A stretch of DNA of 9,648 bases from the NCBI GenBank assembly GCA_030445875.1, contig JASUSX010000058.1:1-9648 (forward strand). The letters are read 5' to 3'. The position numbers and the translations under genes were made by a program. Below, in pieces: positions 1-4,969 of the stretch. The notes under the pieces are model-generated. The model was not told the origin of the DNA, searched no databases, and was given only the letters and a program-made list of their open reading frames with translations. Each line of letters opens with the position of its first letter. Within the stretch, counting starts at the first letter, position 1. The DNA is from Clostridia bacterium (GTDB lineage Bacteria > Bacillota > DSM-521 > Neomoorellales > Neomoorellaceae).

Positions 1-1
1 C

Positions 2-169
2 CTGGCCTTCTTTGGCCGGGGTTACGGGGTCACCGCCGAACAGACCAGGGCTGTGGCCATAACCTTTAGCTCGGTCCTCTTCTGGCTGCGGTTAATCCTG
101 GGGCTAGGGAAACTCGGGGGCCGCGCCCTGTTCTACTATGCGGTGATGAGCCAGCAGCCCTGCTTTTAG
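2..169 (+). CDS. C-terminal end of a membrane protein, possibly YbhN/LPG-synthase-like (partial)
   Basis: The frame is open from the left edge and stops at TAG 167-169, giving the last 55 residues of a protein whose start lies outside the window. The visible part begins with a GYGVTAEQTRAVAITF stretch, followed by a hydrophobic segment (SSVLFWLRLILGLG) that looks like a final membrane helix, and then a short tail ending QQPCF. The pattern of G-V-x-x-E-Q followed by a helix containing F-W-L is reminiscent of the last helices of the lysylphosphatidylglycerol synthase/YbhN (UPF0104) flippase-like membrane family. That family call is a resemblance from memory. Another polytopic membrane protein is possible. 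A hairpin terminator follows 11 bases after the stop, which supports this being a genuine gene end. Confidence 0.55.
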   Translation: MAFFGRGYGVTAEQTRAVAITFSSVLFWLRLILGLGKLGGRALFYYAVMSQQPCF

Positions 170-180
170 TGGCATTTTTG

Positions 181-210
181 AAAGCCCGGCACCACGCCGG
201 GCTTTCTTTA
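181..210 (+). terminator. Hairpin terminator after the upstream membrane-protein gene
   Basis: A perfect 10-bp stem, AAAGCCCGGC (181-190) with GCCGGGCTTT (196-205), encloses a 5-base loop and is followed by a short T-rich run (CTTTA). It lies just after the TAG at 167-169. The minus-strand gene at 254-742 points toward it, so the hairpin could serve both strands. On the minus strand, however, no T run follows the stem. Confidence 0.75.
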
Positions 211-253
211 TGCACCCTTTTGCGGTAAAATTACCCTGAGGGCAAAGATATCT

Positions 254-742
254 CTATTTAACCCGGCGTATATGAGCCGTCTCCAGCTGCAGGACATCAA
301 CTTTAGCCTCTATACGTTCGAGGGTGGATATTATACGGGCGTTGATATCATTTTGAACCTCGCGGGCATCAAAAAGGGCGCCAATTTTTTGGGCAATATC
401 GTTTTCGATCCTGGTTTCCAATTTGGTCATTCTATTCTTCATACCTTCCACATGGGATTCGATATTGCCCATCCGGGTCTCCATGCCGTCCATGCGTGTT
501 TCGATATTGCCCATCCGGGTCTCCATGCCGTCCATGCGTGTTTCGATATTGCCCATCCGGGTTTCGATGCCATCCACCCGTGACTCGAGGGCCTCCTGTC
601 CCTCTGCCAGGGAATCGAGTTTGGCGAATACGATGCCAAACTGCTCTTCGGTCTTAATACGTCCCTTTTCCAGAGAATCCAACTTGCTGGAAACAAGGTT
701 AAACTGCTGCAAGACCTGTTCCTGAAATTTTTCATTATCCAT
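254..742 (-). CDS. Coiled-coil protein with 14-residue tandem repeats, function unknown
   Basis: The protein has 162 residues counted from ATG 742-740. I prefer this start over the longer frame (802) because GGGAGG (757-752) lies 9 bases upstream and because a plausible promoter falls inside the longer version. There is no signal peptide, membrane segment or catalytic motif. Residues 19-48 contain KLDSL twice, 21 residues apart. Residues 52-114 are heptads of the type IETRMxx, with the block MGNIETRMDGMETR present twice in identical form (63-76 and 77-90). This predicts a long continuous coiled coil that probably oligomerises. The C-terminal part (about 115-162) is also helical in composition. 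The repeat is 42 bp at DNA level and nearly perfect, so copy number may vary. It is transcribed divergently from the LarA-like gene with 92 bases between the starts. I do not recognise a function. Phage tail or t-SNARE-like matches would be expected from coiled-coil similarity alone and should not be read as homology. Confidence 0.75.
   Translation of the reverse strand: MDNEKFQEQVLQQFNLVSSKLDSLEKGRIKTEEQFGIVFAKLDSLAEGQEALESRVDGIETRMGNIETRMDGMETRMGNIETRMDGMETRMGNIESHVEGMKNRMTKLETRIENDIAQKIGALFDAREVQNDINARIISTLERIEAKVDVLQLETAHIRRVK
458..584. repeat. 42-bp tandem repeat, two exact copies plus one degenerate copy
   Basis: The unit starting TCGATATTGCCCATCCGGGT occurs at 459-500 and again, identically, at 501-542. 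A third copy at 543-584 matches for its first 20 bases and then diverges. The period of 42 bp equals 14 codons, or two coiled-coil heptads, so gain or loss of units keeps the minus-strand gene in frame. Confidence 0.9.
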
Positions 743-777
743 CCCAGTTCGCCTCCCACCCGGTTTATCTATTGCTA

Positions 778-806
778 ATAATATCCTATTTTTATTTATC
801 ATACAA
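778..806 (-). promoter_or_regulatory. Candidate sigma-A promoter for the coiled-coil gene
   Basis: Read on the minus strand, TTGTAT (806-801) is followed after 17 bases by TATTAT (783-778). The -10 matches 5 of 6 consensus bases and the -35 only 3 of 6. The predicted transcript would begin near 771, leaving a leader of about 28 bases before the ATG at 742, which fits the chosen start. The region is AT-rich, so chance matches are possible. Confidence 0.35.
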
Positions 807-834
807 TATCCTGTAGTTACTGGAGGATAGGTTT

Positions 835-2148
835 ATGCAAATCGAGATGCCCTATGGCACAGGCCTCCTGCCTGTGGAAGTACCAGAGCAGAACATCATC
901 GCCGTCCTGGAACCGCCCGGGGTGGCACCTGTAGCTGACATGGAGGCGGCCATCAAAGCGGCCTTAGCCCACCCCCTGGGTACCAGGCCCCTGGGCGAAC
1001 TGGCCCGTCCGGGTATCAAAGTCAGCATTGCCATTTCCGACGCCTCCCGGCCCAATATTGAAAAGTGGATCCTGCCGGCGGTCCTGGGGGAACTGCATCA
1101 AGCTGGCGTTAACGACGAAGATATTACGCTTATTGTCGGTACAGGCTCCCACCGGCCTGCCACCCCGGAGGAGATTGCCGCCATGGTCGGTGCTAAGGCC
1201 GGCAGCCTCCGGGTGCTCAACCACTCCTGCGAGGCCAGCCCCCTGGTCGACCTGGGCCGGACCTCCGGCGGTTTCCCGGCCCTGGTGAACCGCCATTTTT
1301 ACGCTGCCGATTTGAAGATCGCCGTCGGTACCATCCTGCCCCACCCCATTGCCGGCTACAGTGGTGGGGGGAAGGCTATCGCCGTAGGCCTGTCCTCGAG
1401 TGCAACCATCAGTAGCATCCACACGCCCCAAATGCTTGACGACCCGCGTACCGGGCTGGGTAAGGTCCAGGATAACCCGGTGGTTCAGTTCGGTTATGAC
1501 GTAGCCCGCCTGACGGGGCTGGACCTCCTGGTAAACGCCGTGGTCGACGAAAAAGAAGAAATCGTTAGCCTGGCCTGTGGTGAGGTGGAGAGGGTCCACC
1601 GGGACCTCATTGAGGATGCGGCTCGCCGGGTTTACGAGGTAGGTTTCCCGGCCCCGGCTGATATTGTCCTGGTCGCCGCCGGCCATCCCAAGGATAACAA
1701 CCTCTATCATGTAGCCGCCGAGGCCCTGGCAGTAGTGGCCGGTAACGCTGTCCAGTACCCCTGCGTCAAAAAGGGCGGGACTATTATCGTGGCTTCGCCC
1801 ATGGCGGAGGGTATCTACAGCGAGACCATGTTTAATTACTTGAGCCAGGCTGCACCGGCGGAGGTGGTCCGGGAACTGCAGGCGGTCCGGATCGACCGGC
1901 CCGGGATGCACCGTGCCTACGCTACGGCCCAGATACTCTGCCAGCATGAGGTTATCTTCGCCCAGACCCGGCTGGATCCCGCAATCGCCCGCAGGGTACA
2001 TATCAAGCCCATGGCTACCGTGGCTGCGGCCCTGGCTTACGCCCTGGCCAAACACGGCCCGGAGGCCAGCATCCTGGTGGTTAAAAACTCCCACCGCCTG
2101 GTGCCGGTAATTAAAGGTGGCATATCCCTTACCACACCCGGGAATTAA
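835..2148 (+). CDS. LarA-family (DUF2088) nickel-pincer racemase/epimerase homologue
   Basis: This 437-residue protein is about the length of lactate racemase LarA, a cytoplasmic enzyme using the nickel-pincer nucleotide cofactor to interconvert 2-hydroxyacid stereoisomers. GGAGG at 822-826, 8 bases upstream, supports the ATG. Visible family motifs are DASRP (69-73), GTGSHRP with His106, LPHPIAGYSGGGK with His170 and Lys180, and SIHTP with His196. These match the cofactor-binding and catalytic positions known in Lactiplantibacillus plantarum LarA (His108, His174, the cofactor-linked Lys184, and His200, numbering from memory). The segment GHPKDNNLYHVAAEAL (283-298) aligns with the LarA region carrying Gln295 and Lys298, which here appear as His292 and Ala295. 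The core chemistry therefore looks intact but the substrate pocket differs, so I do not assign lactate as the substrate or use the larA symbol. No larB, larC or larE cofactor genes lie in the window. The gene has its own terminator and appears to be monocistronic. Confidence 0.9.
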   Translation: MQIEMPYGTGLLPVEVPEQNIIAVLEPPGVAPVADMEAAIKAALAHPLGTRPLGELARPGIKVSIAISDASRPNIEKWILPAVLGELHQAGVNDEDITLIVGTGSHRPATPEEIAAMVGAKAGSLRVLNHSCEASPLVDLGRTSGGFPALVNRHFYAADLKIAVGTILPHPIAGYSGGGKAIAVGLSSSATISSIHTPQMLDDPRTGLGKVQDNPVVQFGYDVARLTGLDLLVNAVVDEKEEIVSLACGEVERVHRDLIEDAARRVYEVGFPAPADIVLVAAGHPKDNNLYHVAAEALAVVAGNAVQYPCVKKGGTIIVASPMAEGIYSETMFNYLSQAAPAEVVRELQAVRIDRPGMHRAYATAQILCQHEVIFAQTRLDPAIARRVHIKPMATVAAALAYALAKHGPEASILVVKNSHRLVPVIKGGISLTTPGN

Positions 2149-2163
2149 CCGGGTTATTTTTTT
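2136..2163 (+). terminator. Terminator of the LarA-like gene
   Basis: ACCCGG (2136-2141) pairs with CCGGGT (2149-2154) around a 7-base loop, followed by TATTTTTTT (2155-2163). The TAA stop codon (2146-2148) lies in the loop, so the coding sequence and terminator overlap. The stem is only 6 bp but GC-rich, and the T run is strong. Confidence 0.75.
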
Positions 2164-2185
2164 ATCTGCCAGGTGGGCATAAGGG

Positions 2186-2214
2186 GCAGGAAAAGCGAAA
2201 CTAATGTCGAATAG
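2186..2214 (+). promoter_or_regulatory. Candidate sigma-H promoter driving the riboswitch transcript
   Basis: GCAGGAAAA (2186-2194), 11 bases, then GTCGAATAG (2206-2214). The Bacillus sigma-H consensus, as I recall it, is RNAGGAWWW, 11-12 bases, RNNGAATWW. The match is complete except for the last base of the -10. Transcription would start around 2219-2222, directly in front of the riboswitch. An alternative sigma-A -10 (TAAAAT, 2217-2222) exists but has no recognisable -35 at the right distance. Confidence 0.55.
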
Positions 2215-2225
2215 CGTAAAATGTT

Positions 2226-2312
2226 ACCGCTAAAGGCAAACCCTGCCGAAAGGAGGGGGCGCAAAGCCATGGGTCTACGGCCTTCAGGGGCTAGGATCGC
2301 CAGGTTGCCGGG
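2226..2312 (+). promoter_or_regulatory. Cyclic-di-GMP-I (GEMM-I) riboswitch aptamer
   Basis: The conserved GEMM-I elements appear in order: GGCAAACC (2235-2242), a short stem closed by a GAAA tetraloop (2248-2251), GGCGCAAAGCC (2258-2268), a second stem-loop containing TCTAC and CTAGGA segments that could form the tetraloop receptor (about 2269-2300), and CAGGTTGCC (2301-2309). GGCAA (2235-2239) can pair with TTGCC (2305-2309) to close the aptamer. By alignment with the V. cholerae Vc2 aptamer, the position that separates c-di-GMP binders (G20) from cGAMP binders (A20) is a G here (2235). This favours c-di-GMP, although the numbering is from memory. The family call is strong. Ligand and affinity are inferred. 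Confidence 0.92.
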
Positions 2313-2360
2313 AATTACCCTGTCCTACCCAGCGGCAATAATTAAGGGCGGCCTTTAGCG
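2228..2360 (+). promoter_or_regulatory. Antiterminator pairing of the riboswitch
   Basis: CGCTAAAGGC (2228-2237) is the exact complement of GCCTTTAGCG (2351-2360). The first segment includes the 5' strand of the aptamer (GGC 2235-2237) and the second is the left arm of the terminator. The two pairings are mutually exclusive with aptamer closure and terminator formation. The simplest reading is that c-di-GMP binding holds the 5' strand in the aptamer and lets the terminator form (ligand turns expression off). The direction of switching is an inference from the pairing alone. Confidence 0.65.
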
Positions 2361-2387
2361 ATTGGGCGATAAAGGCAGCCTTTTTTT
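2347..2387 (+). terminator. Riboswitch-controlled intrinsic terminator
   Basis: GCCTTTA (2351-2357) pairs with TAAAGGC (2370-2376). The stem extends inward past one mismatch by CG/CG (2359-2360 with 2367-2368) around the loop ATTGGG, and outward past another mismatch by GGC/GCC (2347-2349 with 2378-2380). Seven T bases follow (2381-2387). It lies 41 bases before the first downstream start codon, as expected for a riboswitch expression platform. Confidence 0.88.
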
Positions 2388-2428
2388 ATGGAAAAGTATT
2401 ATCAACCGGGGGTCTGGAGGGAAAAATC

Positions 2429-2461
2429 ATGGTTAAGGAAACCGGGGGCAGGATAAATTGA
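2429..2461 (+). CDS. 10-codon leader reading frame overlapping the next start (TGATG)
   Basis: ATG 2429-2431 has a strong Shine-Dalgarno sequence (GGAGGG 2416-2421, 7 bases upstream) and encodes MVKETGGRIN before TGA 2459-2461. The last base of the stop is the first base of the ATG at 2461, a typical translational-coupling overlap. The strong ribosome site in front of such a short frame is odd. Either this is a leader peptide that delivers ribosomes to the 59-residue gene, or this is the true start of that gene and one G is missing from the run at 2444-2448 (GGGGG). One added G would join the two frames. Confidence 0.45.
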   Translation: MVKETGGRIN

Positions 2462-2640
2462 TGACCTGCCAGGACAAGATTGTTAACCAGGAGGCATTGG
2501 AGGCCCTGCTGGAGGATTACCTGCGCTATAAGCCGCTACCGGAAGCCTATAAAAGGCATCTCTTGCGGTTAATCGAGGGGCAGGTTAATATCCTTGTCCA
2601 TCATATCCTGCAGAGAATTGACGAAAAAAAGGCGTTTTAG
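2461..2640 (+). CDS. 59-residue protein of unknown function under riboswitch control
   Basis: The frame starts at ATG 2461 (AGGA 2450-2453, 7 bases upstream). TTG 2458 is an alternative one codon earlier. The protein begins MTCQDKIVNQ and ends IDEKKAF. It has no membrane segment or signal peptide. After a short N-terminal part it looks like two amphipathic helices separated by a KPLP turn (residues 24-27): ALEALLEDYLRY, then EAYKRHLLRLIEGQVN and ILVHHILQRI. This suggests a small helical hairpin that binds another protein or dimerises. It lies between the riboswitch terminator and a strong terminator of its own, so it is the sole apparent output of the sigma-H/c-di-GMP unit. I do not recognise a family. 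It lacks the SQELD-type signature of Spo0E phosphatases and does not resemble SinI. The context suggests a role in developmental or lifestyle transitions, but that is inference. Confidence 0.72.
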   Translation: MTCQDKIVNQEALEALLEDYLRYKPLPEAYKRHLLRLIEGQVNILVHHILQRIDEKKAF

Positions 2641-2656
2641 GTTTTTTATTCTGATG

Positions 2657-2703
2657 ACCCCTGCGCCCGGCAAGTATCTTTTACCCGGACGCGGGGTTTT
2701 TAT
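2657..2703 (+). terminator. Terminator of the 59-residue gene
   Basis: ACCCC-t-GCG-CCCGG (from 2657) pairs with CCGG-ACGC-GGGGT (to 2697). The stem has about 12 bp with one bulge and one mismatch, a 14-base loop, and then TTTTTATTT. It separates the riboswitch unit from the trigger-factor promoter, which begins 21 bases downstream. Confidence 0.8.
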
Positions 2704-2723
2704 TTGGAGCGGGAGCAGAAAAC

Positions 2724-2752
2724 TTGACAGGGAAGGGGCTATCTGCTAAGAT
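2724..2752 (+). promoter_or_regulatory. Sigma-A promoter of the tig-clpP-clpX operon
   Basis: A perfect TTGACA -35 (2724-2729) is followed after exactly 17 bases by TAAGAT (2747-2752, 4 of 6 consensus bases). Transcription should start near 2759, giving a leader of about 185 bases before the tig start. I found no tandem CtsR-type heptads and no CIRCE inverted repeat around it. Confidence 0.75.
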
Positions 2753-2758
2753 ATCGCT

Positions 2759-2944
2759 ACGGAAAGCGGCCTCGGATGGGGTATTGACCTGTCCGAGGTG
2801 TTATTCTACTAGCGTTTTTTTATGCGAGCGGCAGGAAAAGGTAGACAGGGCGGCGAAATAAGGAATCGCTAAGTATTTTACACTAAACGGATGGTCATAC
2901 TTAATGGCGTCCAGTAGTTGGGAGCAGGGAGGAGCAAGCAAGTA
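2759..2944 (+). promoter_or_regulatory. Long structured 5' leader of tig
   Basis: No convincing gene lies in this stretch. CCTCGGA (2770-2776) and TCCGAGG (2792-2798) form a perfect 7-bp hairpin, with a possible inner GGT/ACC pairing. Sixteen bases after the stem is a run of seven T (2815-2821), directly behind TAGCG (2810-2814). CGCTA at 2755-2759 is complementary to TAGCG but lies at or before the expected transcription start, so a classic terminator is doubtful. The leader could be an attenuator, the source of a short RNA of about 60 nt, or merely a stabilising structure. I do not recognise a known riboswitch class. Confidence 0.35.
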
Positions 2945-4306
2945 ATGAAGGCTACCGTCGAGAAACTGGATAACCATCAGGTGCTGCTAGAGATTGAGGT
3001 GGAATACCACCGGGTGCAGAAAGCCCTGGATCAGGCCTACCGCCGCCTGGTGAAGCAGGTCAACATCCCGGGTTTCAGGAAGGGCAAAGCGCCGCGTTTT
3101 ATTCTGGAACGTTATATTGGCAAGGAGCCCCTCTTTGATGAGGCTTCAGAGATAGTTATTCCCCAGGCCTATGAAGAGGCTTTAGCCGAATACAAACTGG
3201 AGCCCATCGATCGCCCGGAAGTGGAAATCGTCAAGGTGGAAGAAGGCGAACCCCTGGTCTTTAAGGCCCGGGTGGAGGTTAAGCCCGAAGTCCAGCTCGG
3301 CCCTTATAAAGGCCTGGAAGTGGAACGGTCGCAGGTTAATGTTAGCGAAGCAGATATCGACGCTTACCTGAAAAACCTGCAGGAACGCTATGCCGAATTA
3401 AAGGTTATCGAAGACGAACCGGCAGCTGCTGGCGATATTGTTAGTATAGACTTCAAGGGTACTGTAGACGGTCAGCCTTATCCGGGCATGGAGGGCAGTA
3501 ATTATCCCCTGGAGCTGGGGTCAGGTACCTTTATCCCCGGCTTTGAAGAGCAACTGGTGGGTGCCCGGGTGAACGAGGAACGCACGGTTACCGTTACCTT
3601 CCCTTCCGACTACCACAAAGAGGACCTGGCGGGCAAGGAAGCGACCTTCCAGGTTACCATCGGGGGCATTAAAAGGAAAGAGCTGGCGCCCCTGGACGAT
3701 GAGTTTGCTAAAGACGTCAGCGAATGTGAAACCCTGGCTGAACTAAGGCAGGATATTCGGCGCCGTCTGGAGGCCAAACAGCGACAGGAAATCGAGGCGG
3801 CTGTAAGGCGGGAAGTAGTCGATAAGGCGGTGGCGGCTGCGGCCGTCGATTTGCCGGAGGTTCTGGTGGAGAGACGGCTTGCTACCCGCGTGGAGGAACT
3901 AAATCGCAACCTGCAGGCCGAAAAAATGGATCTGGAGCAGTTCTTAAAAAGTACCGGCAAGACTATGGAGGATCTAAAGAAGGATCTACGGCCCGGGGCC
4001 GAGAGGGACGTTAAGACCGAGCTCGTACTGGAGGCCATTGCCAGGGCGGAAAATATCGCCGCCAGTGAGGAAGACCTTGACGCGGAAATTAAAAGGATGG
4101 CGGAGATTTTCCGTCAGGATCCGGCGGAAGTTCGGAAGAATTTGGGCGACTTGTCCTTTCTAAAATACGATATAATGATAAAAAAGACCATTGATTTTCT
4201 GGTGGAGCACAGCGTGTCTATCCCTCCCCGGGCCCAAGGGGAAGAAGAAGCCTCTGCGGGCGGAGAAGCAGAAGCAACCGATGCAGCTGAAGGCCAGGAA
4301 GGGTAG
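2945..4306 (+). CDS. tig: Trigger factor, ribosome-associated chaperone and prolyl isomerase
   Basis: This 453-residue protein has normal family length. I chose ATG 2945 because AGGGAGGAG (2926-2934) lies 10 bases upstream and the conserved N-terminus (MKATVEKLDN) begins there. A TTG at 2918 would add nine atypical residues. The ribosome-binding domain covers about 1-115 and carries the signature GFRKGKAP (43-50), which docks on ribosomal protein L23 at the exit tunnel. The FKBP-type peptidyl-prolyl isomerase domain covers about 160-245 (GDIVSIDFKG, then LGSGTFIPGFEEQLVG). The C-terminal helical substrate-binding arms follow from about 250. The last 25 residues are rich in Glu, Ala and Gly, a variable tail. 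Trigger factor meets nascent chains as they leave the ribosome in the cytosol. It is the first gene of the cluster, 42 bases before the clpP start. Confidence 0.97.
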   Translation: MKATVEKLDNHQVLLEIEVEYHRVQKALDQAYRRLVKQVNIPGFRKGKAPRFILERYIGKEPLFDEASEIVIPQAYEEALAEYKLEPIDRPEVEIVKVEEGEPLVFKARVEVKPEVQLGPYKGLEVERSQVNVSEADIDAYLKNLQERYAELKVIEDEPAAAGDIVSIDFKGTVDGQPYPGMEGSNYPLELGSGTFIPGFEEQLVGARVNEERTVTVTFPSDYHKEDLAGKEATFQVTIGGIKRKELAPLDDEFAKDVSECETLAELRQDIRRRLEAKQRQEIEAAVRREVVDKAVAAAAVDLPEVLVERRLATRVEELNRNLQAEKMDLEQFLKSTGKTMEDLKKDLRPGAERDVKTELVLEAIARAENIAASEEDLDAEIKRMAEIFRQDPAEVRKNLGDLSFLKYDIMIKKTIDFLVEHSVSIPPRAQGEEEASAGGEAEATDAAEGQEG

Positions 4307-4348
4307 CGCCTGATGCAGTAGAATCTTACTATGGAGGTGGGGCAGGCA

Positions 4349-4948
4349 GTGTCAATCCTGGTACCAATGGTAGTAGAGCAGACCAACAGGGGCGAGCGGG
4401 CCTACGATATCTATTCCCGCTTGCTGAAAGACCGGATTATTTTCCTGGGAAGCGCTATCGACGATCATGTGGCCAACCTGGTTATCGCCCAGATGCTCTT
4501 CCTGGAGGCTGAGGATCCCGATAAAGATATTCACCTTTATATTAACAGCCCGGGTGGTTCTATCTCGGCGGGGATGGCCATCTTTGACACCATGCAGTAT
4601 ATCCGTCCCGACGTGTCCACCATCTGCGTGGGGCTGGCGGCCAGCATGGGCGCCTTCCTCCTGGCGGCAGGGGCCAGGGGTAAGCGTTTTGCCCTGCCTA
4701 ACAGCGAGATTATGATCCACCAGCCCATGGGCGGTGCCCAGGGCCAGGCGGTAGACATCGAGATCCATGCCCGGCGTATCCTGGCTACCCGGGATAATCT
4801 CAACCGTATCTTGAGCGAGATAACCGGCAAACCCCTGGAGGTGATCGCCCGGGATACCGACCGCGATCATTTCATGACAGCGAAGGAAGCCAGGGACTAT
4901 GGTTTAATCGATGAGGTGATCACCAAGCGCGAGTTGCCCGCTAAATAG
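4349..4948 (+). CDS. clpP: ATP-dependent Clp protease proteolytic subunit
   Basis: The frame is open from ATG 4331, but that codon is part of the ribosome binding site GGAGGTGG (4333-4340). GTG 4349, 8 bases further on, gives the standard N-terminus [20 protein letters not shown], so I use it (199 residues, normal length). ClpP forms a barrel of two heptameric rings that degrades polypeptides threaded in by ClpX or ClpC. The serine protease triad is visible: Ser99 in GLAASMG, His124 in MIHQP, and Asp at about 173 in DTDRDHF. The conserved Tyr/Ile/Leu residues around 60-66, where the hydrophobic chaperone-docking clefts form, are present (IHLYIN). The gene lies between tig and clpX with only 21 bases before clpX, so co-expression of protease and unfoldase is expected. 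Confidence 0.97.
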   Translation: MSILVPMVVEQTNRGERAYDIYSRLLKDRIIFLGSAIDDHVANLVIAQMLFLEAEDPDKDIHLYINSPGGSISAGMAIFDTMQYIRPDVSTICVGLAASMGAFLLAAGARGKRFALPNSEIMIHQPMGGAQGQAVDIEIHARRILATRDNLNRILSEITGKPLEVIARDTDRDHFMTAKEARDYGLIDEVITKRELPAK

Positions 4949-4969
4949 GGACAGCGAGGTGAATTAAAC

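Noticed and set aside
458..584. Tandem repeat as a possible CRISPR array
   Set aside because: The units abut directly with no variable spacers, and the repeat lies in frame within a coding sequence.
272..725. Plus-strand frames across the 42-bp repeat
   Set aside because: They lack ribosome binding sites and give low-complexity products, whereas the minus-strand frame shows coherent coiled-coil heptads and a good ribosome site.
964..2094. Long open frame on the minus strand opposite the LarA-like gene
   Set aside because: It is a shadow of a GC-biased coding strand: no family motifs, Gly/Asp/His-rich random composition, and a well-supported enzyme on the plus strand.
2784..2812. Second promoter TTGACC-17-TACTAG inside the tig leader
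   Set aside because: The -10 matches only 3 of 6 bases and the -35 lies within the hairpin. The TTGACA/TAAGAT pair at 2724-2752 is a better explanation.
2755..2821. CGCTA/TAGCG outer stem making a full terminator in the tig leader
   Set aside because: CGCTA lies only 3-7 bases after the -10 box, so most or all of it is unlikely to be transcribed from this promoter.
4171..4176. Perfect TATAAT near the 3' end of tig as a possible internal clpP promoter
   Set aside because: The hexamer at 17-base spacing is GACTTG and the only TTG-like box is 14 bases away. There is no extended -10, and the bases encode conserved trigger-factor residues.
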